A stretch of 64,000 nt of DNA from Helicostylum pulchrum (Eukaryota; Mucoromycota; Mucoromycetes; Mucorales; Mucoraceae). Below, in pieces: positions 48,487 through 60,962 of the stretch; positions within the stretch are counted from its first letter, which is position 1, and each line of letters starts with the position of its first letter. The position numbers were made by a program, and so were the translations under genes. The notes under the pieces were generated by a model. It saw only the letters and a program-made list of their open reading frames with translations. It was not told the DNA's origin and did not search any database. The stretch spans positions 62,001 to 126,000 of the forward strand of contig JAIXMO010000038.1 of NCBI GenBank assembly GCA_025677825.1. Direction: 5' to 3'.

Positions 48487-49176
48487 CTAATTTAAAGTAT
48501 CCATTGAAGGTTTTCTTTTAAAAAGACGTGATCTAGTACTATTACTTTCAATTACAACTGGCATAACTTCTTCTGTCATTATATCCTGTCTTTTTAATTT
48601 AAAGGAGATAGATTTTAAAATGGACACTGTAGGTGAAGGTGGTTCTGATTTACTATTACTATTACTGGCTGTATTGGTGTCACTATAAATTACATTATTG
48701 CCACTACTAAGACGACGCAAAAATGATCTTTTTACGGTTGGCGAAACTTGTTCATATGCTATTGGGGATCGATTGCTGAACTTTTGCTTCCATGACAACA
48801 TATGATTCTTTACTAGAAATAACGGTTGCTTTTTCACAATCATTTTCTTTTCTTTTATTGTTGTTGGTTTGATTTCAACTGTTAATGGTACCTTGTTTAA
48901 TTTCTTAGGCTTGATAGTGGTGGTGATGGTAATTAAAGATTGTTGTTCATTGATGGATGTACTATCGTGAGTACCAAATATAAAGTTACCATCCATCACC
49001 ATTGTATTACTATTTTCTTCTTTTAGTCTCCAATGATTTATAATAACTGATGCTATCCAAAATAACAGTTCGTGTATATTTGACCAGCATTGAAATAGGC
49101 TATCGTTACATCGATCCATCACTGATTGGAATTTCACATTGGGAATAAACTTTTGTAATAATAAAAATTGTGACAT
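48487..49176 (-). CDS. Basic Ser-rich protein of unknown function
   Basis: The start is placed at the ATG at 49176 (MSQFLLLQKFIPNVKF), giving 229 residues; the open frame continues upstream to 49293 through T-rich leader-like sequence. A helical, Trp/Cys-containing N-terminal part (QCWSNIHELLFWIASVIINH) may be membrane-associated. The remainder is Lys/Ser/Thr-rich with several RRLSS and RLFKRKPS type sites that look like basophilic kinase targets. No known domain was recognised. It lies 213 bp upstream of EFR3 in the same orientation; a joint transcript cannot be excluded, but nothing indicates splicing between them. Confidence 0.55.
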   Translation of the reverse strand: MSQFLLLQKFIPNVKFQSVMDRCNDSLFQCWSNIHELLFWIASVIINHWRLKEENSNTMVMDGNFIFGTHDSTSINEQQSLITITTTIKPKKLNKVPLTVEIKPTTIKEKKMIVKKQPLFLVKNHMLSWKQKFSNRSPIAYEQVSPTVKRSFLRRLSSGNNVIYSDTNTASNSNSKSEPPSPTVSILKSISFKLKRQDIMTEEVMPVVIESNSTRSRLFKRKPSMDTLN

Positions 49177-52100
49177 TATATGCTTACCAGCGCATAAAAA
49201 TATTATTTTTTTAAAGAAAAAGGGAAAAAGAAATAGTTGATTTAAATAAAAAAAAAAGAGTTCCTTGGCCACCAGTCCTTTATATACTGACAAGATTATA
49301 ATAAATGAGGAGTCGTGCGCACGGGGTAATATTCAATTGAGGAGAAAAGAGTATGTGCTTGCAAGAAAAAAAAAGAGAAAGAAGAACAAAAAAAAAGATC
49401 TGTCGAATTATTTATTCAAGGAGATAAGTCTATAAACAATGCAGATATGCCGAATAAGATGTGACTTTTTTTTTCTCTCTCTCTCTCTGTATCTTATGAT
49501 ATGTACGTTGTGATGTTTTGATGTGGCATACATCGATCTATACATTAGACATTTAAAGTGACCGAGTTCAGAGGTAATTTGTAGTAAAATGTACCTTATG
49601 ACTAGTTTTTTATTTTTTTATTGACAGCCGTTATTTCCCTCTTATAAATAGAAAAGGAGAAGCTTTTTACACAAAAACCTTAATTTTTCAAAAGAAAAAA
49701 AAAGGCACTCTGCTGTTCATGCATATACTCTTCAAGATGTTAAGGGTTGCTAGATGGCAAGTAGTATAGGGGGCGATAGAAGCTCAAATCAAGTTGCATA
49801 ATTTTTTTACACTAAAAGAGGAGGGAAAAAAGGACTGTGGTTCGAGATGATAAATCGTTTACTTTCAAACCAGTGATATATAATTCATGATGACGATAAA
49901 TTTATTCAATCATTAGTAAATACAAATCATTTTTTGGCTATTGGATACTTCGGCATAATGTTCATCTTTTTGTTTTAAAAAAATACTTAACGGCCATCTT
50001 ATGACTGGAATAAAAGAGCCGGTCAAAAAATGACAAGGTATCTAGTAACTCTAAGCCAAAACTTTAAAAGGACGCATAAAGTATTAGAATTAAAACTGAT
50101 TACCTAGTAATATAGAGAGGAAATTCACATTCCTTTTCTTATTATTGAAGCTAGACCGATACAGATCGTAATAGAACAAAGTATAACATGTTAAAAATAT
50201 ATATTTCTATACGTTTTGTTTCGACTTTACCGGGTTAAATGACCTATCATTTATATTATGCAAAACGGACGTTGATTTAAAGATCAATGGAATCATTGTC
50301 AAATACACTCCCAACGAACTAGACCGAATTGCTCCGAATCACTTACAGAATCCAATAAAATCCGCTGCAATCGCCTTTGAAAAAGGGTCCGGCTTGTGTC
50401 GTAACCTTATTTCAAATAAACATCTCCAACTGTCTCTAGTAGATTTATGAATTCTCCTCAGCTAGTTCCAAATTGTTGGATATACTATTTTTGTTCAATC
50501 CGAAATGATGGTTACTATACTTACTCTCAAAGATTATAATACAAAGATGTATTTTCCCTTTAATATTGTTCCATCAGTACATTTCACCTTGTCTGGCCCC
50601 TTTTTTTTTATGTTGAAATTAGCTACTGTACTGCTTAATATACTATGTAATGTAAAAAAATACTCTTCTATATATGATAAGACACATGTTTACTCTGTCA
50701 CTTTCGTACATCCCGGTAAAACCAATTATAATTTTTACAGCACATGAGTATGTAATTCCACGGATGCGGAGAAGGCATATATTTATAAGGAAAAGCAAAA
50801 AGGAACTACAGATACATGTCTGCATATTGTTATTGACATAGTAATAAACGTTCTAACGAGTTCCATATATGTTCTAATGAATTCTATGCATATTTATAAA
50901 ACAATTACGTGATTACAACAACAACAAAAAATCACTTAATATTTTCTATTTACTACAAGTATTGCTTTTATTAGTTTTTATACTAGATTACTATAGTACG
51001 GAATAGAAAGTTTTACAAAACTGGTATGCTGTCAGATAGACATATTTAGCGAATTATAAGTCTTGGTGTGCAAGCGTGTGATCAATACATCATCAATGCG
51101 GTTTCCAAAGTCTATTAAAAGAAACAAATTATCACGTTGCAAAATGTAAAATTATATTCCGAAATGTACATATCAGTCGAATATAATTTTGATTTTTACT
51201 TACTTATAATACTCGGATGTTGTTTAGCATTTGTAAATTACAGATATGTCAAATGACGGCGATGCTTTTTGTTTGTATTAGTTAATTTATGTCACATGCA
51301 TCTCGATAATTGTTTTTAAGTTTCTTTTTCGGGTAACAGTTGTGTACATAGTTAGGTCAGATAACTTTTGTTCTGAAAGCAGTAGTTCTACATACACAAC
51401 TATGACCCAAAAGAAGCTCATTCCTCGTTTAATAGCCATTTATTAACTTTATTTGGCACACATTCTTTTATATGTAATCTCTCATTTCACGTATTTATTC
51501 TTCGTTATCAGTATAATAAACTTGTGTGAATCAACCATTCCTATAGTTTTTTTTTATCGTTCTTTCGAGTTGTGTTTCTGAGGGAATATCAAGGTATCTG
51601 ATGGGCGACTAGTAGGTGTCTTCCCGAAAACGGTTCTTTTTTTTTTCTGAAATGAATGACAGGTATAATTTTCTGCCTACTAGTAAGGTAGGTTTTTCTC
51701 TCCCATACATCATGTATACACTCGAGGTTACTATTCCAACGTCTTTATGTTTATAGTTATGAGATGGTAAATAATAATACACTAAGATTATACCATCACT
51801 GATTTGAAAGCCAAGAGGGATATACTCTACTGGTATTTGTTAAATAAAATACGGTTGTATGTATCATATACATTTGAACGTTTTAATTCCCGTCAACGTT
51901 CGAGAGCGAGAAAAGTAGGCAACGCCACGCTTAAAATTAAAAAGGTAACGTGACACCAAATTTAAAAATAAAAAAGTGCAAGTAGCTAAAAAGGTAACTA
52001 GCCAAATTTACTAGCTACTATTACAGTTTTGGGGACTCAAATCAAGTCTTTTTTTTTTGTAGCGGTAGTGCTTATGGTACTATTTGTACACTTTGTAATC

Positions 52101-54467
52101 TTTTCTCTTTGTGAGTCTGCAGTTTGACTCACCCGGGGTGTCTTTTTTCCGGAGAGGTGGTTTGTGGGTTTACATCCTCAATCCGCGTCTCTATATCGCC
52201 ATCTGTAGGAAGCAGAAAGAGAGGTTGAAGTTATTTCGTATAAATACAGAAGTCGAACCCGAGAGAACCACACTTTATTTTTATTCTTCAAATAAAAGAA
52301 AAGAAAATAATGGTCCAGCACAAGCATGCATTGCATAATCATTAACTGTCAAGTATTGAATTAAAGGCTAAACCAAATGAGTCAAACGTATTATATTCTG
52401 CTGTAGAAAGAACAGTAAGGTTTATTAAGAATATTGTGGATGGGTTATTAGAAGAGTAAAAACGTTAAGGCCATGTTTACGTTTAATGTGAATTAGAGTA
52501 GACATTATCTTCTTTTTACAATGCAAGCCTTTGGTAACAAACCCTGTGATTATTTCTTGATGTCTTACTCTGTAATTGACGCTTACATTTTCTTTTGTTG
52601 TACCTTAATTTAAACACAGCGTCCCCTATTTTAAAACTCAATCAAAGAGACAAATTCGTTTTTTTTTTTCTTAATATTATCTGCCGCTTGCAACATTGTA
52701 CTTACGTTACTGTCCTTTGGATATTAGCTTCAATTGAAGATATAGTCAAAATTGTGTCTGGTATTAACACAGTAAATGTGTTTATTTAAATAAAACCGCT
52801 CATATCTCTCTCGCATCTCTCACATTTCTCCTTTTTTTATTGACATTATTTTTATAATATGCTCGGTAAGCATTCCTAAAACTATTTACTTTTAACTACA
52901 TTACTTATGAATCTGGCAAAAGATTATAATTTTTTTGCGATTACTCTAAATATGATTTGCCTCTCTTCGTGAAAAAAAAGAGCAGGGTGTCATGATCTTT
53001 TAGGCGCTTCCAATCCATTTGAAATGATACTTTTATTGCAAAAATTGAAAGGGTAATTACTGTTTAAACTTTTTTCTGGAAAAAAATCCTCTTTTGTGCC
53101 ACCTTGCTTTATAATCCCTTAGTTTATGTGATTACATAAAATGTAGTTTTTTGTTACCGTGTTCGGTTATAACACCAAATATAGGTATTTAAAAACTGTC
53201 TATTGTTTATTGATAAATGAAACAGCTACAACCAAAACTGGGTGAGAAATCGCACTTTAAAGAAATCGACATTGTAAGGTCCGCTTAACTCGAATTTTAG
53301 TAAAACGAGAACTCTATTATGATTATTTTTTTCACAAATAAACGCAAAGTAGATCTGGAGTAATCTCGAAATGTTCACCAAAATTCAAAAAGGATTGGTC
53401 CCCAAAATTATCGAAAATGATCAACCGAAAAAAAAAGTAGAAAAAATCGAGAAAAATATAAAACAGCAAGCAGTTTTCAATATTCGATATTGAAGACAAC
53501 ATCTTAAATACTAACGTTTACTAAGTAACCTGGGAAAAATAATCATTTTCTGGCTTGTAATAATACAACGAAAACACCTTATTTCGATCACCGTTAAAAT
53601 GACATTTTTTAAAAGTAACGCCTAAACATTCACTTAAAACCACGCGAGTGCGAGAACTATTTAAAATGATACAATTCATCATTGCTAATACACGAGAAAA
53701 TATGTTGTTTACGGTTTTCTGCAAGAGCTCAAAAATTACAAGCATTTAAGGCTTTTATTGTTGCCAATTGGAATAGTACAGAGCTATGTATTAAAATGAC
53801 ACATAGCTGTATACCAAAATACTATATTATCATTCATTTGAAAAAGCATAAGTATATTTATTCTTTTTTTTTTCGAATAAGACTTTATCAAACGTTTTTG
53901 GCTACTTTTTAATAAAATATAAAATCTTTTGAAACAGTCTAGAAGAGCCCCCCCCCCCCCTCCCGAACTTTCGCTATAGAGGTAGGATTAAGAAATTCCC
54001 TTTTTACCGCTTGAATGGCAAAAAAGTAAGTGTCATACTGAGAATGTAAAATTCTTCTTCTTATGCCGTCTCTTTTTCGGGCATTTACACATTATATGCA
54101 TGTGCTATAAGGTGAAAAGATTTGCTAATGCCCAACTTTGCAGTATCCAATTCGCTTTTTTTGTTACACGCTTTATATAAAAAAAATGATTAAATAGATC
54201 AACCTAAGTGGTATTTATTCCATCTTTTTTTTAAAAATAAATCCTCTTTATCTTTATTACAATGCATACGTCCATCAGTAAGTTTTTATGTGCGTTTATT
54301 AAAGGAATTCATATTTATTTATTTTTCTTTAGTTTTTTTTAGTATTTCCGTTCTCCCTATCTTTGTGCAAAAGGATACAGTTCTTGCTAAAACAACTGCG
54401 GGGTAAAAGCTAGCACAAGACCGCCATGAGATCTGTCAAATTATCTTTCTTTTATTTCTAATAATAA
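49177..54467. other. Gene-poor region with repeat fragments
   Basis: About 5.3 kb without an accepted gene. It holds one copy of a diverged direct repeat (50376-50790) and a partial tandem duplication near 51935-52015 (GGTAAC ... CCAAATTTA twice). At 52110-52340 a segment with TATAAATA followed by AATAAA-like sequence could be an LTR relic. A run of ten C lies near 53948. Open frames of 60-80 codons here lack recognisable features. Confidence 0.4.
50376..50790 (+). repeat. Diverged direct repeat, copy 1
   Basis: Two blocks are shared, in the same order and orientation, with 56368-56882. Block 1 is GGGTCCGG...GTCGTAACCTTA...AATAA. Block 2 is CCCGGTAAAACCAA, then CACATGAGTATGTAATTCC and ACGGA...GCGGA.AAGGC...TATTTAT. 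The blocks are about 0.3 kb apart here and about 0.4 kb apart in the other copy. Confidence 0.6.
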
Positions 54468-55071
54468 ATGCCAAGAGAGTTACATAACCCGTTGAGTCTA
54501 AAAGTCTTTCTTGGTGGTAGCGCTCTGCGCAACAAGAGCTCTGAAGAAGTCAAAATAATCATAAATCGCCGTACGCCCTTTTCCTGTAAAACAGTACAAA
54601 AAAGGGAGCTTCGTGCTGGGTAAGTACTACTATACTCTGTTGATTATTACGCCTTCAACTTAATCCTTTTTTACAGTCATTGTCTCGTAACCTTCAATAC
54701 TGAGTCGGAGGCAGCCTCATTTTACTACGCGTATTTAGATAAACGTATCTCTATTTGCGAGAACTTGAAAGGGATTTATATAAAAGAAGCCTCGTAAGGA
54801 GGACAGAAAGGACATTATGTAAGTTGAAAAAATAAAAAAATTATTAACGTGATAAAATTAACGAAAGCTTTTATTATAGGACTCTTCAACCGAGCAAACA
54901 AGATTGGCATCTTCGTCTTCTTAGTCTACGGCAAGTAGACCAAATGACGAAGCCAGTCCTGATACCGGTTTTGATGATGGTTATGATCCAGCTGCTGGTT
55001 TTGATGATGATACTGGTATTGCTCCTGGACTTACTTCTGGCCTTGATCCTGGTGATGGTCGTGCCTTCTGA
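54468..55071 (+). pseudogene. Probable decayed gene with RRM-like N-terminal segment
   Basis: Exon 54468-54619 starts MPRELHNPLSLKVFLGG and joins 54677 onward in phase (LRAG|HCLVTFNTESEAASFYYAYL), resembling one half of a small RNA-recognition-type beta-alpha-beta fold. The frame then meets a TAA at 54795. If read through, it reaches a canonical GTAAGT donor (about 54829) and joins in the same frame an exon after a TAG acceptor (about 54880). That exon encodes a Ser run, another stop, then an Asp/Gly/Pro-rich tail (PDTGFDDGYDPAAGFDDDTG) to 55071. Alternatively, splicing at the GTAAGG that contains the stop gives an uninterrupted frame ending in a very hydrophobic Leu/Met/Val tail. The degenerate-gene reading is favoured because it uses the stronger donor, but neither is proven. 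Confidence 0.4.
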
Positions 55072-55479
55072 GCACATGAGGGCTGTAAAAAGTTGAAAGA
55101 AATAAACTGAAATGCTTATATTACGTCGTTAAATTACATTTCCTTTTAAAATATAACTAAGTATAGATTAACATAATCAGCCCAAAATTGGTCAATTGTT
55201 TTTAACTTATCTCGATGAAAAATATACAGATGTACCTAAATGAATTAACAAGCTTAGGACTTCAAGTATCTTAGTGTTCACTTTATTGGATATAGATTGT
55301 CTCTCTATATAAATATCAGTTTTATTTTTAGCATTTTATTTACAGTGATAAATTTCCTAAAACGTACACTTATAAATTCGTTTTAAGTTAAATCAATATG
55401 AAGTCATTATAGCCACTTCGTTTCTGTCTGCGCATATGAAGTACACCCCAATGTCGTTATATCTTTATGCACCATAATA

Positions 55480-55535
55480 CAGTTGCCGCTCGATTTAGCA
55501 GTATTTGATTTAAAAGTTCGCTCGATTTAAAGAGT
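55480..55535. mobile_element. Possible pogo-like transposon end
   Basis: TA is followed by CAGTTGCCGCTCGATTTAGC, then a second unit CGCTCGATTTAAAGAGT about 31 bp later. CAGT after a TA target is typical of pogo/Tigger termini, and the subterminal CGCTCGATTTA repeat suggests transposase-binding units. No matching opposite end was found nearby, so it is probably a truncated relic. Confidence 0.3.
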
Positions 55536-56367
55536 GGAAGTTCTGCCCCGCTTTAACACCGCTATTATAGACAGTGGTAACAGCTCATGCCAAATTGGGA
55601 CCAATGACTATATCGCTTTCGGATTGTGGGGAAAGCAGCACAGGATCTGAAAAGCTTTTAACTGAAACAATAAGGGAGGCCAATCATAGTTTTATATATA
55701 TATATATAATGGTCTGCCTCTCTTTCTTTTTTATGATACTTTCCTATCTATCGACAGCTCTAGCAATTTTTTAAAACAAGAACTCCGTTTGGAGTAAAAA
55801 ACCAGGATATTTGATTTGTAATATGTATCGTTGAAAAGTATACTACTGTAACTTTAAATTAAAAAAGGAATTATACTTACTAATTACAGGGTAAATTAAA
55901 TATGTGAATTAGTACAGAAAATAATAGATTTGCTAAGGATATTTCAAACGGACAACGTGGCATCGAGATCGCATTACTATTAGTGTTGATTAGAGTGGTT
56001 TCTCTCTTCTTTTTTTTTTCAAGGATAATTAGCTTTATATATTTATTAGTCGTATGCTGTTCTTTTTTAATAAAAAAATGGACGCGTATCGTAGAAGCGT
56101 TTGATCTTTAATGTTTCAAGGTACGATGGATCTGACAGAGGGCTTAGAAAATTTTATTATCTTTGAACGATCTTTTTTTTTAGTGTTAAACTGCATAATT
56201 TTAAAATGTTTAGTACATCATCCCATTAATGCAGAAATGGGTTGAAATCATTATCCATCGTTAAATCTCCACCCAGTAGTCTCTTCTATCCCCACCCCCC
56301 AAGTTTTTTTTTCTCCCCCGCTGCACCGAAACTTTACTCTTAAAGCTCCAAATCAATTGGTAGCGCT

Positions 56368-56882
56368 TTTGGAGAAAAAAGGGTCCGGTTAGAGTCGTAA
56401 CCTTAATTTGAATAAGCATTTGAATTCAATAATAAAAAAAAATCTGTAGTCGTTTGAAAAAAAAAAAGGCACCCAAATTACTAATTAAATAATATAACTA
56501 ATTTACCAGTCTAAAATCCGTATTTACGGGAAATTCTGTTTAAAACTAAATAATAATCTCAAATATGTGATACAAGCAATTTTTTTTTTAAAAAAAAAAG
56601 TTGACAGGGTATTTGAATTATAATACCGAACGTATTGTTCACAAAAACAACCTTACCCTTTCAGTACTAATTCGAGTTTTGCGTTATACAGGATTAAACA
56701 AAAACTTGGTGATTCAAAAAGGTATAATTTTAAATTAATTGTTCGTCAGTGAATAATACATGATGTAGATACGTGAATATAGGATTGTATATTGTCATGT
56801 TTGCACTCCCGGGTAAAACTAACGGTCATTCTCAAACACATGAATGTGTAATTCCACGGAGCGGACAAGGCGTGTATTTATC
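56368..56882 (+). repeat. Diverged direct repeat, copy 2
   Basis: Partner of 50376-50790. Block 1 reads GGGTCCGGTTAGAGTCGTAA and continues CCTTAATTTGAATAA. Block 2 reads CCCGGGTAAAACTAA, then CACATGAATGTGTAATTCC and ACGGAGCGGACAAGGCGTG. In this copy block 2 lies in an 82-codon open frame that may be a relic of a coding element. Confidence 0.6.
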
Positions 56883-57759
56883 CTTGTGTTATATAATAAT
56901 AATAAAAAAAGGGGGGAGGGGAAGAGGAGAGCTAAAAATACAAGGAAGTTATTCATGGCCGCGGGATTTTGCTGACATAATACAGACTCTACCGAATCCA
57001 ATGGGTACACACATTTATTAAAGAATTCCATAGGAAACAAACGGTTAACGAATTTTCACGGATATTATAATTTTGCACAGTAAATTTTTTTTTTTGCTAG
57101 AACTATCTGGAAACTATTACTTTAATACTTAAAACGTAATGCTTACACGTATGTCATATAGGTTGTATTTAGTCGAGTAAGAAGTTTCTGTTGTAACACT
57201 GGATTACTATAGTATCACCAATTCAGAATGAAATGAGTATGCGTGGGAAATTTCTCGTAAACAGAGTATCATATTTGTGAACAATGACTCTATTGTTCTG
57301 ATGACATTACGGTATACTTGAAAAAAAAATGATCAGTAACATCATAGATGACAAATAATAAGAATAATAATGTTTGATCTAGATCTTATTATGCTGGTTA
57401 AATCACAAGTACCTTCGTTTAAATAAGGTAATATTTTAAAAAAAATTGCATTAGTTTCCCACATATATGCAAAACTTCTTTTTTTTTTTGGGCTTCCCAC
57501 CTTATTTTCGCCAAAAGTAGCTAATTATGTAGTGTATGTTTTATTTGACAGTGTAACCCAGGTAAAAACCAAACAGAATCCTTTATTCAGCTACAAATAC
57601 AGACAGGAGAAACCTTGGTAACTAAATTACTGAATTCTCAGGATCCAAAAAAGAATTTGCTAGGATCAAAAAGCAATAGGTTTCTTATAACATATCAAGG
57701 TTTGCTTAACCTTTTATATTACTCGGTAGCCGTTTAATAATACATCCCTGCTGATTGCT

Positions 57760-57925
57760 TCATTCAGCATGGGTTCCCTCGTCTAAAATCTTTCGCTTTG
57801 GTGATACTATAGAAAGTGGCTGAATTCTTTTTACGCTGCTACATATAAGCGAGGCTGCAAAGATTTCATCAAGGTCGCCTATACTGATCTTTCTAGGTAC
57901 ATTAGGTACTAGAAACAAATGCAGA
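57760..57925 (-). pseudogene. Orphan exon-like segment
   Basis: After a TTTCTAG acceptor-like site, an open stretch of about 54 codons has coding-like composition (VPRKISIGDLDEIFAASLI, then VKRIQPLSIVSPKRKILDEG) and ends in TGA. Upstream sequence on the same strand to about 58230 has only broken frames. The family is not recognised. It may be the last exon of a decayed gene. Confidence 0.25.
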
Positions 57926-58635
57926 TAAATATATATGTTTAGGTCGAGTTTCACTAAGATGTAATGTATTAGAATAAAATCAAGGTACCCATGGAAACCC
58001 AACACTTGGCCAATACCAGCTTTTTTCGTAGTCGTCGGACGATAAAACGTACCACGTCAAAATGTAGGGCTGAATTAGTGTTTTTATCGCAAAAGAGGGT
58101 TTACTTGATCTCATGTTGCACTTTAATACAGTCCACTACTCTACCTTTCTGTTTTCTTTTTAGCGCTTCAATAAATGAATCTACTAGAGATGTTCTTTTT
58201 AAAACAAACCCCTCCCCCATCGTTTGACAGAAAAGAAGAAGGAAGGGGGTCAATTGAACAGGAATTAAAAAAGCGCTTCATCTGTTTTTTTTTTGCAAGA
58301 GAAAATGTATAGTTTTTCTTTTTTGTACTCCTTAAATGTCTATTTTTAACTGAATGGAATCTGAATAAAAAACGAATAGCGACTACATGTTTTTTTTTCT
58401 CTAAACGCAAATGGTATTTATGAGTGGACAAAAGTATTCGAATAGCTCTTTTTGAAGTGCGGATCAAAAAAAAAAAGTAATACATGCAATAAATTAGAAT
58501 TATATCTTAAAATGAGAAAGCCCCCCAACATACATCCCCCACTGCGTCATAACATTTTAACGGCCGAAGATAATCGAATCATTTGTTACTAAGCTTTTCT
58601 TTCTTTGATTTATCACAAATACACAAATCGGTGAT
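57926..58635. other. Intergenic upstream of the zincin-like gene
   Basis: No intact gene. A pyrimidine-rich leader (TTTTCTTTCTTTG near 58592) precedes the ATG at 58636. Confidence 0.35.
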
Positions 58636-60962
58636 ATGAACATTACACGAAGTAACATTCGGAGTGTAGTTTTGCATGTATTACTTTTAATATTTTTAGC
58701 AATACTGCAGACAAAGGCAGACGAGATTGAGCTTGTACAATTCGACTATTTTCATAATGCACCTAATCTCGATCCAATGCAATCACCATCCGTTGACGAT
58801 TATAATGAGGATTCAACCGTAGATAGTTTTGATATGGATTATACCACAACGCATACAAAGTTTATTAGACCTACTTTGCATACCAAAGAAACCATTACCA
58901 GTACAACGACTATTACAACCACAACTAAAAAATCTCATAAGCGGTCAACTGGTTCAAAGACAAAACATACAACAATGATAGAAACCATTGAACCGATCGC
59001 AGATTCGTGGGTTGAATCATATACAACGCCATCCGCCACTGATGAAGTGGTTGTTTCAATAGCTGATCCTTTAACAGAAACAACCCTTTTTACAGAAACT
59101 TATTCTCCTTCCGACTCCTTACTAGTAGATGTTACTACTTCTACATTCTATACACCGACAGCAACGTTACCTCTTAGTATACTAACATCGGTTAGTACAC
59201 CCACCCCGTCCATTTTTATTAATACAACCTCATCTAATACAACTATACAATATACCAATACATCCGATCCACTTGTACAATATGATCTTGAATGCCGAGC
59301 AGATGATGTATTTTGCAGTAAAGTGAGTCGAGCAGTAGGAGCAGCGATTGATGAATTTACGCGAGTGATTAATATCAAAAATAGTTTACTGTAAGTAATT
59401 TATATATATATATATATGTGTGTGTGTGTCTGTAGATGTGACTAATAATTAAATTACAGAATAAAAGTGAGCTATTATAGTTTTTGTGATAAGACGTGTG
59501 CAAATGATACACTTGGATGGGGTACACCCACATCCCAGGTAACTTTAAATTTATTGCATAAAAAAAAAAAGGTAACTTATTTAGCATTCCTATTTTAGTT
59601 TACATTACCGTTTGAAGACGGAGCGGATCTTAATTACGTGTATCCTCAGGCCCTAGCGAAACAACTAGCGCCATATAGTAGTACATCTGTTTGGGCAAAG
59701 TATGATATTGAAATAGAAATTAACCACGATGTTTACTTAAATGGTATTGATTTTGAACAAGAAACAAAAGATGGTTGGAATGGCACCGGTACTCCTCGTA
59801 ATGGAAATTTTTGGTTTTTTGTAAGTTGATTTTACTATGTAGATATTTTAAACTGTATATAATTTATTAAAAAACACGAAAAACAAAAATTTTGTACATA
59901 AAGAATGATAGCGGTAGTAGTAATATTAGTACTACTAGTGCTAATCATATTCAATCTCACCAAGTTGACTTTCGTTATGTTGTTTTACATGAATTATTAC
60001 ATGGTTTAGGATTTCTTAGTTCTTGGGCAGCTTATTTTTGGACAGATGCTTCACCATTTCGTACACTTATCGAAGGTATTATTGATCCACTGGAATTACA
60101 GTTAGTAACGCCAGGGCCTTATTGGTATATTAACCAAGATACAGGGCCAGCGTATGTTACTGGATTTCAACCCACCATGATTTTTGATAAATATTTGGTG
60201 AATTTAGATACCAAATTAAATGTAACTCATGTATCTCCACTGTCTGATTTAGCATTTGAAATGCAAGATTTTTGTGTGCAGAATAATAATGCATTTATTG
60301 TTAACTTTATTAAATCATTTAATGCAGCTAATCAGTCAACTACAGCGCATAGATTATGGATCAGTATGTCTCAACCAGAGACAGTACGTTTTCAGTTTGA
60401 GCCCCCTACAGTTGCAGATAGCAGCTATAACTTGATTCCATACTTGAATCAAACATATCGAAACATCACATTACTAACGGGTGGTGATTTGTTTGAACGG
60501 TCATCTTTTGAACAAATTGATCCAACGTTAAATAGACCTGGGTTAATGATTTCACACCTAGATGATCAATATGCTAAAACACCTGATTTCTTGATGACTC
60601 AACAATACCATCATGGGAAAACTTTGGAAGAATTAGTAAAGAATTTCTATGATGCAATTCCGATCATTAAATATAATACCACTGCCTCAAATAATACAAT
60701 TATAGAAGAAGATTACCGATCTCCCATCGGCCCTGGTATATTGCGTATTCTAGATTCTATAGGTTATTCTACCGTTCTTACTAAAACAAATTATACAACG
60801 GATGGCAATGTAAAAACACCTAAATCGAGGTCTGTATGTGATGATAGTAATACAAATCATGGTCAAAAACCTTCGCCTACTGCAACCTCTACTGGTAACA
60901 AACTATCACTTTCTTCAATCTTTATCATCATTACTTTTTTTCTGGTGTTTCTATACTTTTGA
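58636..60962 (+). CDS. Secreted, probably GPI-anchored zincin-like protein
   Basis: Exons 58636-59390, 59460-59538, 59599-59820 and 59904-60962 give 704 residues. A signal peptide (about residues 1-29, core VVLHVLLLIFLAIL) is followed by a long Ser/Thr-rich, mucin-like region to about 215. A Cys-containing folded part then leads to a zinc-peptidase motif, VVLHELLHGLGFLSSW, with His381, Glu382 and His385. Many N-x-S/T sites (for example NTTSSNTT, NITLLT) point to heavy N-glycosylation. The C-terminus ends in a Ser/Thr/Pro linker and a hydrophobic tail (SIFIIITFFLVFLYF) without a basic end, as for GPI attachment. This suggests a cell-wall or plasma-membrane metallopeptidase, but a third zinc ligand could not be assigned and I do not recognise a named family. 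Confidence 0.8.

Larger units (their letters stand above)
55072..57759. other. Gene-poor region with repeat fragments
   Basis: No accepted gene. It contains a pogo/Tigger-like end fragment (55480-55535) and copy 2 of the diverged direct repeat (56368-56882). Several poly-T/poly-A runs abut each other, for example at about 56580-56600. Confidence 0.4.

Noticed and set aside
49860..50240. Possible tRNA around a GGTTCGAG string near 49840
   Set aside because: The flanking sequence cannot form acceptor and anticodon stems.
51606..51682. ACTAGTAGG/CCTACTAGT inverted pair
   Set aside because: Nine-base stems about 60 bp apart are expected by chance in 64 kb and nothing else supports an element.
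52030..52345. Solo LTR candidate with TATAAATA and AATAAA-like signals
   Set aside because: No second copy, no TG...CA boundaries and no target duplication could be identified in the window.
54886..55077. 63-codon Arg-rich minus frame
   Set aside because: It is the antisense reading of a GATGAT-type low-complexity segment; the plus strand has better splice context.
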